DNA of 47,689 nucleotides from GCA-020343675 sp964462945 (GTDB lineage: Bacteria; Planctomycetota; Phycisphaerae; Sedimentisphaerales; Anaerobacaceae): the NCBI GenBank assembly GCA_964462945.1, contig CAYWZW010000040.1, forward strand, positions 1-47,689. The letters are read 5' to 3'. The notes under the pieces are model-generated. The model was not told the DNA's origin, searched no databases, and saw only the letters and a program-made list of their open reading frames with translations. This document shows positions 24,627 through 33,700 of this stretch, piece by piece. Each line of letters opens with the position of its first letter. Position 1 is the stretch's first letter. The position numbers and the translations under genes are program-made.

Positions 24627-24812
24627 ATGGCAAAGAAAAGAGAGGCTTTGATTGTAGCCAGCAAAGTGAAGGCGCACATCAAGAGTAAGAAGATGATGAC
24701 CTCATCCGAGTTGCTGGAGGCATTGAGCGAGAAGGTTTACGACATGCTTGATGCTGCCGCAACCCGAACCAAGGCGAATCGTCGCAGCACAGTCAAGGCA
24801 CAGGACCTGTAG
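24627..24812 (+). CDS. Small bacterial histone-fold protein
   Basis: A 61-residue basic protein: MAKKREALIVASKVKAHIK then a helix, SSELLEALSEKVYDMLDAAA, and the end NRRSTVKAQDL. The pattern long central helix, Asn-Arg-Arg, R-x-TV, then K-x-x-DL matches the R-T-V-K-x-x-D-L end of a histone fold, as in archaeal histones and the short bacterial histones (for example Bdellovibrio Bd0055). Helix 3 is short or absent, so it would be a minimal dimeric type. It likely binds DNA in the nucleoid. The ATG at 24627 has a GGAGG site; a longer in-frame start at 24555 has none. A strong terminator follows. DUF1931-type proteins are the main alternative label. Confidence 0.75.
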   Translation: MAKKREALIVASKVKAHIKSKKMMTSSELLEALSEKVYDMLDAAATRTKANRRSTVKAQDL

Positions 24813-24913
24813 CCTCGTCGGAGGTCTGAGCCTGACCCTCTGACCACAGAGGGAGAGTGTGCACTAATATCGTCTGGTCGCACATTTTAGCGGTCATATC
24901 ATAATTTCGAAAT

Positions 24914-24953
24914 GAGCCGTTCCGCTTTTTTCAGGGTGGAACGGCTCCTTTTG
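24914..24953 (+). terminator. Rho-independent terminator of the histone gene
   Basis: GAGCCGTTCC (24914-24923) and GGAACGGCTC (24938-24947) pair in a perfect 10 bp stem, followed by CTTTTGTTT. It lies 102 bp after the histone stop. Between 24954 and 25267 I see no gene or clear site; the region is AT-rich. Confidence 0.8.
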
Positions 24954-25267
24954 TTTGATCACCGACCTATAAAATACGTCTATCAACATCGAAATTCATG
25001 GTTTTTGAAAAATTTTTTCAACTTATTACCACTAAAATCCCGATTTACTAATAAGTGTTGGAGTAAATACCGTGTCTTAAACCAGCTTTAGGGTTAAGAT
25101 TGGACAATCACTTGCCGATGAAGGAGCTTGCCGACAGTCTGTAACTTAGCTGGGCAACGAGATATTTTCTGACCGAAGGGATGACTATACCAGGTATTGT
25201 AAAGTGAGAATCCTTCTTGATCCATTGCTAAATGAATAGTTATAGGACTACATCTGTGGGTTATCAC

Positions 25268-26557
25268 ATGAGAGTCTTCATGTTAGGCTGGGAGTTTCCC
25301 CCGTTCATCAGTGGAGGGCTGGGTACGGCCTGTTATGGTCTCACCCGAGCGATGGACCAGCTTGGCATAGAAGTCATGTTTGTTCTGCCCAAGATGGTCG
25401 AGAGTACATACGCTACCCACGTCAAGCTGCTGACACCGGGGTCGCGGACAGCCTCCGCGTCCTTCAAGTTAAGCGAGCTGAAAAACGTGAAATTTCGCAC
25501 GATCAACTCAGCCCTGCAGCCGTATTCCACACCGGAAACGTACCAGCGACGAATTGAAGAGACCCTCAGAAGGAAACACCAAGAGCACGGCGGCGAGATC
25601 AGGTCGGCCAGCCAGCTCGTCGTCTCAAGAGATTACAGTTGCGATATGTACACGGAGGTCCGTCGCTATGCCGCGCTTGCCGCCGAGTTAGCTGAAAACG
25701 AGCAGTTCGACGTTGTTCACGCCCATGACTGGATGACCTATCCTGCGGGAATTGCCGTCGCTGCGGTCAGTGGGAAACCGCTGATTGTGCACGTGCATTC
25801 GACCGAATTTGACCGCAGCGGCGAACATGTAAACCAGACGATCTATGACATCGAGCGAGAGGGCATGGAGCGGGCGGACCGAGTCATCGCCGTCAGTCAT
25901 TTCACCCGAAATGTCATCATCAGCCGGTATGGCATCAGCGGCGAGAAAGTGGAAGTCGTGTACAACGGCGTGGAACGCAATGGAGGATGGACTTCAAGCG
26001 ATGCGAGCATCGCCAAAGATGAGAAAATCGTCTTGTTCCTGGGCCGCATTACAATGCAAAAAGGTCCGGAGTACTTCCTGCAGGCCGCCAAGAAGGTTCT
26101 TGGGGTAATGGATGACGTCAAATTCGTCATGGCCGGCTCCGGCGACCTGATGCATCGAGCGATCGAAATGGCGGCGGAACTCGGCATTGGGCACAAGGTG
26201 CTGTTCACGGGTTTCTTACGCGGCGAAGACGTGCGGAAGATATACAAAATGGCTGACCTGTACGTTATGCCTTCCGTGTCGGAACCATTCGGGATTGCCC
26301 CCCTTGAGGCGCTGGACAACGATGTGCCCGTCATCATCAGCAAGCAAAGCGGCGTGTCCGAGGTTTTGGTCCATGCTCTGAAAGTTGACTTCTGGGACGT
26401 CAACGAGATCGCCAACAAGATAATTGCCGTGCTGAAATACCCCCCGTTGCAGATGACTCTGCGAAGCCACGGCAATTTCGAGGTCAGAAAGCTGCGTTGG
26501 AGAGACTCTGCGGCCAAGTGCGCGAAAATTTATCAAGATCTGCTGGTTCCGGTCTGA
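25268..26557 (+). CDS. GT4/GT5-like glycosyltransferase (glycogen synthase-like)
   Basis: A 429-residue GT-B transferase. The N-terminus MRVFMLGWEFPPFISGGLGT has the donor-site glycine loop. The donor domain has VVHAHDWMTYPAGIAV, VVYNGVERN, VLFLGRITMQKGPEYFLQAA, VMAGSGDLMHRA and the E-x7-E motif, EPFGIAPLEA. In this cluster it is followed by GH57 and debranching genes, so a glycogen or alpha-glucan synthase role is likely, though the fold is closer to GT4. The start at 25268 is chosen for the family N-terminus; an earlier ATG at 25232 is in frame but lies in less conserved sequence. Confidence 0.85.
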   Translation: MRVFMLGWEFPPFISGGLGTACYGLTRAMDQLGIEVMFVLPKMVESTYATHVKLLTPGSRTASASFKLSELKNVKFRTINSALQPYSTPETYQRRIEETLRRKHQEHGGEIRSASQLVVSRDYSCDMYTEVRRYAALAAELAENEQFDVVHAHDWMTYPAGIAVAAVSGKPLIVHVHSTEFDRSGEHVNQTIYDIEREGMERADRVIAVSHFTRNVIISRYGISGEKVEVVYNGVERNGGWTSSDASIAKDEKIVLFLGRITMQKGPEYFLQAAKKVLGVMDDVKFVMAGSGDLMHRAIEMAAELGIGHKVLFTGFLRGEDVRKIYKMADLYVMPSVSEPFGIAPLEALDNDVPVIISKQSGVSEVLVHALKVDFWDVNEIANKIIAVLKYPPLQMTLRSHGNFEVRKLRWRDSAAKCAKIYQDLLVPV

Positions 26558-26640
26558 GAACCGCGATACAATAAGCCTGATACGGTATCCGGTCGGAGCG
26601 GACTGTTATCCGGTGGATACACATTACGAGACGTGAGATT

Positions 26641-27927
26641 ATGCCGTCGGTATGTTTCTATTTTCAAGTACATCAACCCGTGCGATTGAGACACTACACG
26701 GTATTTGACAAAGACGACGAGTATTTTGACGATCACAAGAACGGCGCGATATGCAGGAAAGTAGCAAATAAATGCTATCTCCCCGCCAACCGGCTCCTCT
26801 TGGACATCATACGTCGATTTCGGGGCAGATTCAGGATCGCCTACAGTATTACCGGCATATTGCTCGAGCAGCTCCAGCGTTACGCGCCGGAAGTGATGAG
26901 CACTTTCGACGCCCTGGCCGAAACCGGCTGTGTGGAATTTCTGGCGGAAACGTATTATCACAGCCTGAGTTTCCTGTACTCCCGCGAAGAGTTCGCGGAG
27001 CAGATAAGCAAGCACATCGCCGCGATCGACTACTTCTTCGGCCAAAAACCCAGGGTGTTTAGAAATACTGAATTGATATACAACAATGATTTGGCGGCCC
27101 TGATCGAATCGATAGGTTGCTTCGACGCGATAATCACCGAGGGAGCAGACCACATCCTGGGCTTCAGAAGCCCTAATTTTGTCTATCGGCCAAAGGGCTG
27201 TAGCAAACTGAAACTCCTGCTGAAAAACTACTCTCTGAGCGATGATATTGCTTTTAGATTCTCCAACCGCAGTTGGCCGCAGTGGCCGCTGACGGCGGAC
27301 AAGTTTGCACGCTGGATAAGCAACGTCAACGGAAACGGTAACGTCGTCAACCTGTTCATGGACTACGAGACACTCGGGGAGCACCAATGGGAGGATACCG
27401 GAATATTCGATTTCATGCGGCATCTGCCGGAGGAGATTTTGAAGCACCCCGACAATAACTTCAAAACCCCAGGCGAAGTTGTCCAATGCTATGGCAGTGC
27501 CGACACAGTCGATGTGCCGCACATCATAAGCTGGGCCGACACCGAAAGAGACCTCTCGGCCTGGCTGGGAAACGCGATGCAATCCAATGCCATTCACGAG
27601 CTCTATCGCATCGAGAAGAAGATCAAGAAGACCAACGATGAGAAGATCATTGGAGACTGGCGAAAGTTACAGGCATCGGATCATTTCTACTATATGTGCA
27701 CAAAATACTTTGCCGACGGCGACGTCCACAAATATTTTAATCCGTATGACTCGCCTTATGACTCTTACATCAACTTCATGAATGTGTTGGATCATCTGCA
27801 GAGCCGTTGTTCCGAACAAACGACTGGGGGCCCCTTGCGTTCCGTACCCGGGCCCAATCCGACTGAGGGCTTCTGCGGTGCGGCATCAGAGAGCAAATGC
27901 CCGCCGAATGTGCAGCCGGTAGGTTAG
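26641..27927 (+). CDS. GH57 family alpha-amylase/4-alpha-glucanotransferase type
   Basis: A 428-residue cytoplasmic alpha-glucan hydrolase or transferase. The start MPSVCFYFQVHQPVRLRHY has the GH57 HQP motif. The catalytic nucleophile is Glu144 in FRNTELIYNND and the acid/base is Asp241 in MDYETLGEHQW, both in expected context. SLSFLYSREEF and SWADTERDLSAWLGN are also family blocks. The last ~35 residues (SEQTTGGPLRSVPGPNP) are not typical and may be an added tail. It lies between the glycosyltransferase and the debranching enzyme and likely trims or rearranges glycogen. Confidence 0.92.
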   Translation: MPSVCFYFQVHQPVRLRHYTVFDKDDEYFDDHKNGAICRKVANKCYLPANRLLLDIIRRFRGRFRIAYSITGILLEQLQRYAPEVMSTFDALAETGCVEFLAETYYHSLSFLYSREEFAEQISKHIAAIDYFFGQKPRVFRNTELIYNNDLAALIESIGCFDAIITEGADHILGFRSPNFVYRPKGCSKLKLLLKNYSLSDDIAFRFSNRSWPQWPLTADKFARWISNVNGNGNVVNLFMDYETLGEHQWEDTGIFDFMRHLPEEILKHPDNNFKTPGEVVQCYGSADTVDVPHIISWADTERDLSAWLGNAMQSNAIHELYRIEKKIKKTNDEKIIGDWRKLQASDHFYYMCTKYFADGDVHKYFNPYDSPYDSYINFMNVLDHLQSRCSEQTTGGPLRSVPGPNPTEGFCGAASESKCPPNVQPVG

Positions 27928-28065
27928 ATGTCCTTTTTCCTTGAGCACTCAGCACAATACTGGTTTCGTGCCCCGGGAAATCTCACAGGGGGGGCAATAT
28001 GATAAGACAGGCAGCCGCCAGCATGGCTCGGACTTTATCGTGATGACGTCTTTGGGAGTACGGTT

Positions 28066-30168
28066 GTGTTAACATTGCAGAAAGCTGCCGAGGCGGCGGG
28101 CGTATCCGTATCCACCGGGGAGCAGGAAATTGAGAGTTTACTGGCCGGGGAATGGTTATTGACCAATGGGCGCGGCAGCTACGCATCCTCAACGATTGCA
28201 GGCTGCAATACCAGAGGCTACCACGGATTGCTTATCGGCTCGTTGAAGCCGCCGGTCAACAGGGTCATGGCACTGGCGAATTGCCTGGAGATGATTATAT
28301 CCAAGGCAGAGGTCTCTCATCTTTCAACCTTCGAATTCGCCGACAGATTTGCACCGGCAGGTTTTGGCTTGATAAAGAAATTCCGCCGCGATATCGGGGC
28401 ACATTTTGAGTACGAGCTTGAGAAGGTTGAGCTGACCAGGTCCGTGTATCTTGCGCGCGATACGAATATCGTCGCCATCGTGTATGATTTTACCCGCGTA
28501 CGGGAGCCGGTGGAGTTTGTTTCCCGGCCGTTTGTCGGCTTGAGAGACTTCCATACGCTGCAAAAATCTTACGCCCCGCTATGTTCGACCTGGCTCGGGT
28601 CCGCCGCACGCGGTTTGCTGGTTCATCACGATGCGCCGAACAGTTGCAGCTTGCTCTTGCGCTGCCCGTCGGCGTATTTCGAGAAGGACCCGCAATGGTG
28701 GTTCAATTTCGTTTATCGTGCCGACAGAGAAAGAGGCCAGAATTTCACCGAAGACCTATGGACTCCCGGCTTTTTCAAGTGCCGGATAGACTCACCGACC
28801 AAAATTGTCCTCTGGGCAAGTCTGCATCCCTCCACGGCCGGCGGCAAACCTGAGCAGTCGATGAATACCGATATGGATACCCTCTGTAAAGATTTGCGAA
28901 GATATCAGGAGAATCTGAAACATCGGGCGAAAAAGGTAAAACACGATTTTCGACCTGCGATTTCCAATTCCCAGGGGAACAGCTCGGATTTCAAAATCGC
29001 GAATGGGGAATCTTTCGAGACGCTTTGTTTAGCTGCGGAGCAGTTTATCGCAAAACGTCAAACAAACCACAGGTGCAGCGTGACTATTCTGGCCGGCTAT
29101 CCCTGGTTCGCCGACTGGGGCAGAGACGCTCTCATAGCCTTGCCGGGCCTGTTGCTCACAACCGGCAGGTTTGACGAGGCAAAATCGGTCTTGACCACAT
29201 TTGCCGCGGCGGCGGATGAGGGTATGATTCCCAATCGTTTTGATGACAACAACGATACCACGTACTTCAACAGCGTCGATGCTTCTCTCTGGTTCATCAA
29301 CGCCGCTTTCCAATACCTGCAGGCAACCGGTGATTCGAAAACCTTCCTGCAGCAGTTTTTGCCGACAATCCGCTGGATTATAGACTCGTACGAAAAGGGC
29401 ACGCGATTCGGAATCCATGCCGATGCCGACGGGCTCATAACCGCAGGCAACGAGCAAACGCAGCTTACCTGGATGGATGCCAAATATGACGGTGTCGCTT
29501 TCACGCCCAGGTATGGAAAAGCGGTTGAGGTGAACGCTTTGTGGTACAACAGCCTCTGCTCGGTAGCCCAATTCTATGCCGACCGGAACGCCGAAGACGC
29601 GGACCATTACAGATCCATGGCAACCAAAGCTCGGGCCGGCTTCTGTGGATTATTCTGGAACGAACGCAGAGGTTACTTGAACGATTGCATTTTGCCTGAC
29701 GCCTCGACCGATGAAAGGCTCCGGCCGAATCAGATATTCGCCGTCAGTTTGACGTTCTCGCCGTTATCAATCCAGCAGCAAACTGCGGTGGTGGCAGCAG
29801 TGCAAAGTAAGCTGCTGACCCCTTACGGGCTGCGAACGCTGAGCCCGGATGCGCCCGGCTACAAAGGCCGGTACAGCGGCCCGCCCCGGCAGCGCGATGA
29901 AGCCTATCATCAGGGTACCGTGTGGCCCTATCTTATCGGACCGTTTGTCGAGGCATATCTGAAGGTCAATAAATTCAGCCGCAAGAGCAAGAAGGAAGCT
30001 GCCGAATTCATTGAGCCGTTGCTGCGACATCTTACTGAAGACGGCTGCATCGGGAGCATCTCAGAGATATTCGATGGAGACCCTCCCCATAAGCCAAGAG
30101 GCTGCATCGCCCAAGCCTGGAGCGTCGCCGAGCTAATCCGGGCCTGCCAACTGATAAACAGTCCATAG
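28066..30168 (+). CDS. Glycogen debranching enzyme (amylo-alpha-1,6-glucosidase family)
   Basis: A 700-residue GH13/GDE-type protein. The N-terminal domain has GEWLLTNGRGSYASSTIAGC and NTRGYHGLLIGSLKPP, and the C-terminal (alpha/alpha)6 barrel has YPWFADWGRDALIALPGLLL (~343-362), GMIPNRFDDNNDTTYFNS, and SEIFDGDPPHKPRGCIAQAW. The aspartates in DWGRDA and the EIFDG motif are the usual catalytic-site residues. It hydrolyses alpha-1,6 branches. The GTG at 28066 has GGGAG upstream. It completes the three-gene glycogen cluster and is followed by a repeat-rich gap. Confidence 0.92.
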   Translation: MLTLQKAAEAAGVSVSTGEQEIESLLAGEWLLTNGRGSYASSTIAGCNTRGYHGLLIGSLKPPVNRVMALANCLEMIISKAEVSHLSTFEFADRFAPAGFGLIKKFRRDIGAHFEYELEKVELTRSVYLARDTNIVAIVYDFTRVREPVEFVSRPFVGLRDFHTLQKSYAPLCSTWLGSAARGLLVHHDAPNSCSLLLRCPSAYFEKDPQWWFNFVYRADRERGQNFTEDLWTPGFFKCRIDSPTKIVLWASLHPSTAGGKPEQSMNTDMDTLCKDLRRYQENLKHRAKKVKHDFRPAISNSQGNSSDFKIANGESFETLCLAAEQFIAKRQTNHRCSVTILAGYPWFADWGRDALIALPGLLLTTGRFDEAKSVLTTFAAAADEGMIPNRFDDNNDTTYFNSVDASLWFINAAFQYLQATGDSKTFLQQFLPTIRWIIDSYEKGTRFGIHADADGLITAGNEQTQLTWMDAKYDGVAFTPRYGKAVEVNALWYNSLCSVAQFYADRNAEDADHYRSMATKARAGFCGLFWNERRGYLNDCILPDASTDERLRPNQIFAVSLTFSPLSIQQQTAVVAAVQSKLLTPYGLRTLSPDAPGYKGRYSGPPRQRDEAYHQGTVWPYLIGPFVEAYLKVNKFSRKSKKEAAEFIEPLLRHLTEDGCIGSISEIFDGDPPHKPRGCIAQAWSVAELIRACQLINSP

Positions 30169-30212
30169 AATTCGACTCCGTTCTCACGAGTCCCTTCCCT
30201 TAACGCCCCTTC

Positions 30213-30510
30213 TCTCAGCGAACTCCGCGTTCTCTGCGGTGAGAAATACAAATTGGCTTTGTTTTCCAAAAAACTGACCACGAACGAACTCGAATGAACG
30301 CCAATAGCCGCCAGAGAATTGGCTTTGTTTCCTGTCGCCCCTGACGAGGTGCATCCTCATAATCTTTTTGTGTAAAACAGCTTACGTTCGTTTTGACCTT
30401 TCGGAAATTGGCTTTGTTTTTCAAATCAACCACGAATGAATCCGAATACACACCAACGAGCTCCAGGAAACCTGTCCGGCAATTCGTTCCTGACGGATTG
30501 GGTTTGTTCC
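30213..30510. repeat. Repeat cluster with four AATTGGCTTTGTTT-type copies
   Basis: Starts with TCTCAGCGAACTCCGCG and CTCTGCGGTGAGA (a hairpin of CCGC/GCGG and TCTCA/TGAGA). Copies of AATTGGCTTTGTTT lie at 30251, 30317 and 30406, with a variant ATTGGGTTTGTTCC near 30497. Each is followed by blocks such as CCACGAACGAACTCGAATG or CCACGAATGAATCCGAATA. It is a composite of dispersed elements. The gap from 30169 to 31103 has no gene I can support; it also has a degenerate TTCGATATTC repeat (30555-30600), an AT-rich stretch near 30690 and the repeat below. Confidence 0.55.
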
Positions 30511-30777
30511 GCAAATTCACTCGTAGCCACGAAGGCACGAACTGATACTTCGACATTCGATATTCCTTGTTCAATATTCGATATTCCGTTCCACCTCCTG
30601 ATTTCCTGCTATCCTGATGTCCACTTCCTGATAATCCGATATCCTGATAACCGCCGTGCCTCCTTATCGTCTATGAACTATACAATCTTCTATTATTTAG
30701 TTAGATATACATAATACAAACAGTCATCCCATCCGTCAAGCAGAATCCAACTTTTCCCGCAGATTTATACGCATCGT

Positions 30778-30830
30778 GTAGGGTGGGCCCCGCCCACCGA
30801 ATCGATAATGGTGGAGCAAAGTCGTAGGCC
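30778..30830. repeat. GTAGGGTGGG dispersed repeat, copy A
   Basis: GTAGGGTGGGCCCCGCCCACC followed by GAATCGATAATGGTGGAGC. The 5' part is a hairpin (GGTGGGC/GCCCACC with extra pairs). A second copy with an insertion is at 33697, and the hairpin at 7065 is a third, reversed relative. Confidence 0.55.
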
Positions 30831-31103
30831 AATTCACCTGCGCTCAAGGTGAACTCTGTCGAATGGGCCAGTCCGATAAGTAATCGTTGCCTGCCCGTAA
30901 TCAGATCAAGAATTTTTTTCCTCCTGTTTTGCCTCTTGGTCTTATGACTTTTTCCTTATAATGATCTGCTTCCGGACCGATAGAATAATCAACGGCGAGA
31001 TTTCACATCCTTGATGACATCGCGAGAGTTCTGATTGTAGTTTATTGACAATTATGGAAACGCTTCAGGTATCAGCTTAACCTGTGGAATCAGGGGATTT
31101 ACA

Positions 31104-31496
31104 ATGGAAAAACCACCATACGAATTCAAAGTTATTACGCACTTTTCTGTACGAGATGTGGAAAAGGCGAAGCCGAGGATCGACTATATTGCAAGGCTCA
31201 GCCTCGATATTGAGTCGAGCATCCCGAACGGCAGGTATTCCCTCATACTGTTTGAACCATTCCCACCTCTTTGCAGAGGTGGTGAGAACCTGAACAAGCT
31301 CAAGTTTTTGCACGCTGACGACATTGAGTGTATCTCGGTCTTTCGCAGCCCTGACGAGATAAAATCGGCGCACATCGAGATCCACATGAAGACCTCTGAT
31401 ACGACCATTCTTAGGTGCAAGCACGTCAAGGGCGTGCCCGGCTGGGATGACAAACAGATTGATAGCAATAATTCTGCTGTTGGGAGAGTAACCTAA
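31104..31496 (+). CDS. Hypothetical protein with an in-frame palindromic repeat
   Basis: A 130-residue protein I do not recognise. The parts VITHFSVRDVEKAKPRIDYI and ISVFRSPDEIKSAHIEIHMK look like alternating strands and helices of a soluble domain. Between them, residues ~51-61 (PFPPLCRGGENLN) are coded by a palindromic repeat that was inserted in frame. An AGGGGA site precedes the ATG. It is followed after one base by a membrane protein gene. The region 31.1-33.7 kb is richer in A+T than its surroundings and may have been gained. Function unknown. Confidence 0.5.
   Translation: MEKPPYEFKVITHFSVRDVEKAKPRIDYIARLSLDIESSIPNGRYSLILFEPFPPLCRGGENLNKLKFLHADDIECISVFRSPDEIKSAHIEIHMKTSDTTILRCKHVKGVPGWDDKQIDSNNSAVGRVT
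31263..31282. repeat. Palindrome CCACCTCT-TTGC-AGAGGTGG within a coding frame
   Basis: A perfect 8 bp stem with a TTGC loop, of the same type as the CCCTCTTTGCAAAGAGGG repeats common in anaerobe genomes. It lies inside the 31104-31496 gene and adds the peptide PPLCRGG without breaking the frame. Confidence 0.6.
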
Positions 31497-31497
31497 A

Positions 31498-32811
31498 ATG
31501 AAAGAGCATGGAAAAGTATTGATTGCTATTGGATGGGTGCTAATTGTCCTTTCGGTCATAGCGCTTGTTGGGATAGTTCAAGGACCACACCATAGAGATC
31601 CTTCCGTCGAGGCATTCCTGAAGCATCCAGACAGTCTATCATTAGCCAGCACTATCGGTTTCCTGATTGGTTCAAACACCTTGTCCTTGCTTGCACTTGG
31701 ATTCGGGATTTACGCTGTTGTCAGGAAGAATCGGAAGGGCAAGACTCTCGTCATAACATCAACTGTAGCTCTGTTAGTTATGTCCGCCACGCAATTGGGT
31801 CTGCCATCGTCCGAATCCGCAACCGCAACATCCGTTGCTACCCAGACTGACATTGAGGCAGTAGCCGAAGAAGTTTCACATGCTTTAGGCGGCATCTCCA
31901 GAGAGAGCATAACCAAGGAGTTGATAGAAAAGTTGGATGATGCTCCAACCCAATATACGTCATTAAGTGACGGCTTTACTGTTTCTTTCCCCTCCACACC
32001 TCAACAAATTACGATCGAGAACGTAATGGGTTGCACTGTAAAGAACTACCAATCCTCTAGCAAGGATGGACCCGCGGTCTATAACGTGTTTTTCAATATT
32101 CTTGACAAAAAGATCTTAAGTGAAGAAGCCCAGGTAGCGTTCATGGATGGCCATTTGGCCGGAAAATTGGTAGCTCTTAAGAGCACGAACGTTATCGCAG
32201 ACAAGCGAATCGATTTTCGTGGCTTCAATGCAAATAGGCATAAGTATGCTTATGTTCAACAAGGAGTTGAAGTGCTGTGCGAGGGAATCGTTTTCATCCT
32301 CGATGGGGATTCCGTTTATCTTAGTTGTTTATACCTGATGGGAACAAATCCAAGACCATCTTTCGATGAGTTTGTTCAATCGTTTGAGCTTTTGCCCCTA
32401 CAGGCAAGGTTGTCAGATGGCTACTGGAAAGACCTTTCTACTGGTCTGTTGTTCAGACCTCCTATCGACATGGAAGAAAGGAAAGGGAAAAGTCTAAAAA
32501 GCACTATTGTTACATTCGCAAATAAAGCAGGTCATTCCCTAAGTATATTCAATGTGACGGCTCAGTATCCCTCGTTCACACTTTCAGATATTATGCAAGA
32601 GTTTTCGCAAGCAACGAAAGACAGAGATGGCTTCTTGGTCAACACTATACATAATCCAGCAGCAAGTATCGATTTTGTTCAACTGGTGAAGTTAGTCGAG
32701 CATGAGAAAAGTATCTTTATGTTGCAAGGATATGCTCCGAAACAGACGTTCTTTAGATCGGAACGAATGTTCAAGGAATCGATGAATACAGTGACTTTTG
32801 AAAGTCCGTGA
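31498..32811 (+). CDS. Membrane-anchored protein with a large soluble domain
   Basis: A 437-residue protein. Three hydrophobic segments lie in the first ~105 residues: VLIAIGWVLIVLSVIALVGI, IGSNTLSLLALGFGIYAVV, and LVITSTVALLVMSATQLGL. The rest is soluble, with SDGFTVSFPSTPQQITIENV (~residue 160), a pattern of PsbP/DcrB-like single-domain proteins, and a second similar block near WKDLSTGLLFRPPID (~310-430). I do not recognise a specific family. It has GGGAG upstream, one base after its neighbour, and is followed by the RES gene 91 bp on. A role with that protein is inferred from position only. Confidence 0.55.
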   Translation: MKEHGKVLIAIGWVLIVLSVIALVGIVQGPHHRDPSVEAFLKHPDSLSLASTIGFLIGSNTLSLLALGFGIYAVVRKNRKGKTLVITSTVALLVMSATQLGLPSSESATATSVATQTDIEAVAEEVSHALGGISRESITKELIEKLDDAPTQYTSLSDGFTVSFPSTPQQITIENVMGCTVKNYQSSSKDGPAVYNVFFNILDKKILSEEAQVAFMDGHLAGKLVALKSTNVIADKRIDFRGFNANRHKYAYVQQGVEVLCEGIVFILDGDSVYLSCLYLMGTNPRPSFDEFVQSFELLPLQARLSDGYWKDLSTGLLFRPPIDMEERKGKSLKSTIVTFANKAGHSLSIFNVTAQYPSFTLSDIMQEFSQATKDRDGFLVNTIHNPAASIDFVQLVKLVEHEKSIFMLQGYAPKQTFFRSERMFKESMNTVTFESP

Positions 32812-32902
32812 AGGGGACAAATGTGGGATCGTTTTTAACTTCGTGTCCCGGAACAATGGCCAGCGATTCTGAACAGCCAGAGAGGTACAAAGGGAGCAGG
32901 GC

Positions 32903-33700
32903 ATGTTTCAATCTTGGAGTAGTTTCTTATCTTTTAGAGAGAAGACAGAGCATGAGGAGCGGTATTCCCATAGCAAAGAGGTTCAAGAATTCCTCCATGA
33001 GGTAATGATTACGGCCCGTGAGCGTGTTGAGTCCGTTCCGAAGGGTCAGTGTTACTGGCGTGCTCAACTGGGGAGCGACGATGAGCCTTGCTGGGATTCC
33101 GACGGGCAAGTTGTCGATTCCCGTCCGGTGCCATATACGCCCGAACGAATGAAACCGTTGACGGAGAAAGCAACCGAAGGGCGGGTGAATCCGAAAGGGA
33201 TTCCTTACTTGTACCTCGCTACAGATCAAAAGACTGCTATATCTGAAATACGCCCATGGGTTGGAAAATACGTTACTTTGGCGGAATTCGAGACGTGCAA
33301 AGACTTGACGCTTATTGATTGTTCTCGTTTTGATATAGACATAATGAATATGACGGCTCGAGATCTCGATATGTTATGGAAACTGAGGCCACCAGAGCCA
33401 GAGGAGGCTACAAGGACCGTATGGCGATGGATCGATATGTCATTCTCAAAACCAGTTGATCGTGATGATCGTGGTGGTTCAACGGCTGATTACATTCCGA
33501 CTCAAATCATCGCTGAGTTATTCAGGGCAAACGGTTACGATGGTATAAAGTACAAAAGCCTTTTCAACGGCGGCAAGAACATAGCTCTATACGACATCGG
33601 GTCTGCGAAACAGAAGAATGACAGTGCCAAAGTTATCCAAATAACGAAAATAGAGATCGATTTCAAGCAGGTTTACCCGTTTCCAATAAGAAGAAGGTAG
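32903..33700 (+). CDS. RES-domain protein (NAD-degrading toxin family-like)
   Basis: A 265-residue soluble protein with the RES fold. Key parts are CYWRAQLG (Arg53), VNPKGIPYLYLATDQKTAIS then EIRPW (Glu115), LAEFETCKDLTLID, and DYIPTQIIAELFRANGYDGI with KNIALYDIG near the end. RES domains are related to ADP-ribosyltransferases; in toxin-antitoxin pairs they break down NAD. No Xre/MbcA-like antitoxin is next to it. It has an unusual ~90-residue N-terminal extension with many charges. GGGAG precedes the ATG. The neighbours are a membrane protein and repeats. It could be a toxin-like effector, but this is inference. Confidence 0.75.
   Translation: MFQSWSSFLSFREKTEHEERYSHSKEVQEFLHEVMITARERVESVPKGQCYWRAQLGSDDEPCWDSDGQVVDSRPVPYTPERMKPLTEKATEGRVNPKGIPYLYLATDQKTAISEIRPWVGKYVTLAEFETCKDLTLIDCSRFDIDIMNMTARDLDMLWKLRPPEPEEATRTVWRWIDMSFSKPVDRDDRGGSTADYIPTQIIAELFRANGYDGIKYKSLFNGGKNIALYDIGSAKQKNDSAKVIQITKIEIDFKQVYPFPIRRR

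Noticed and set aside
26533..27597. A 354-codon minus-strand frame opposite GH57
   Set aside because: Antisense shadow of a gene with intact catalytic motifs.
30213..30510. CRISPR array
   Set aside because: Repeat copies are diverged and unequally spaced, with no cas genes near.
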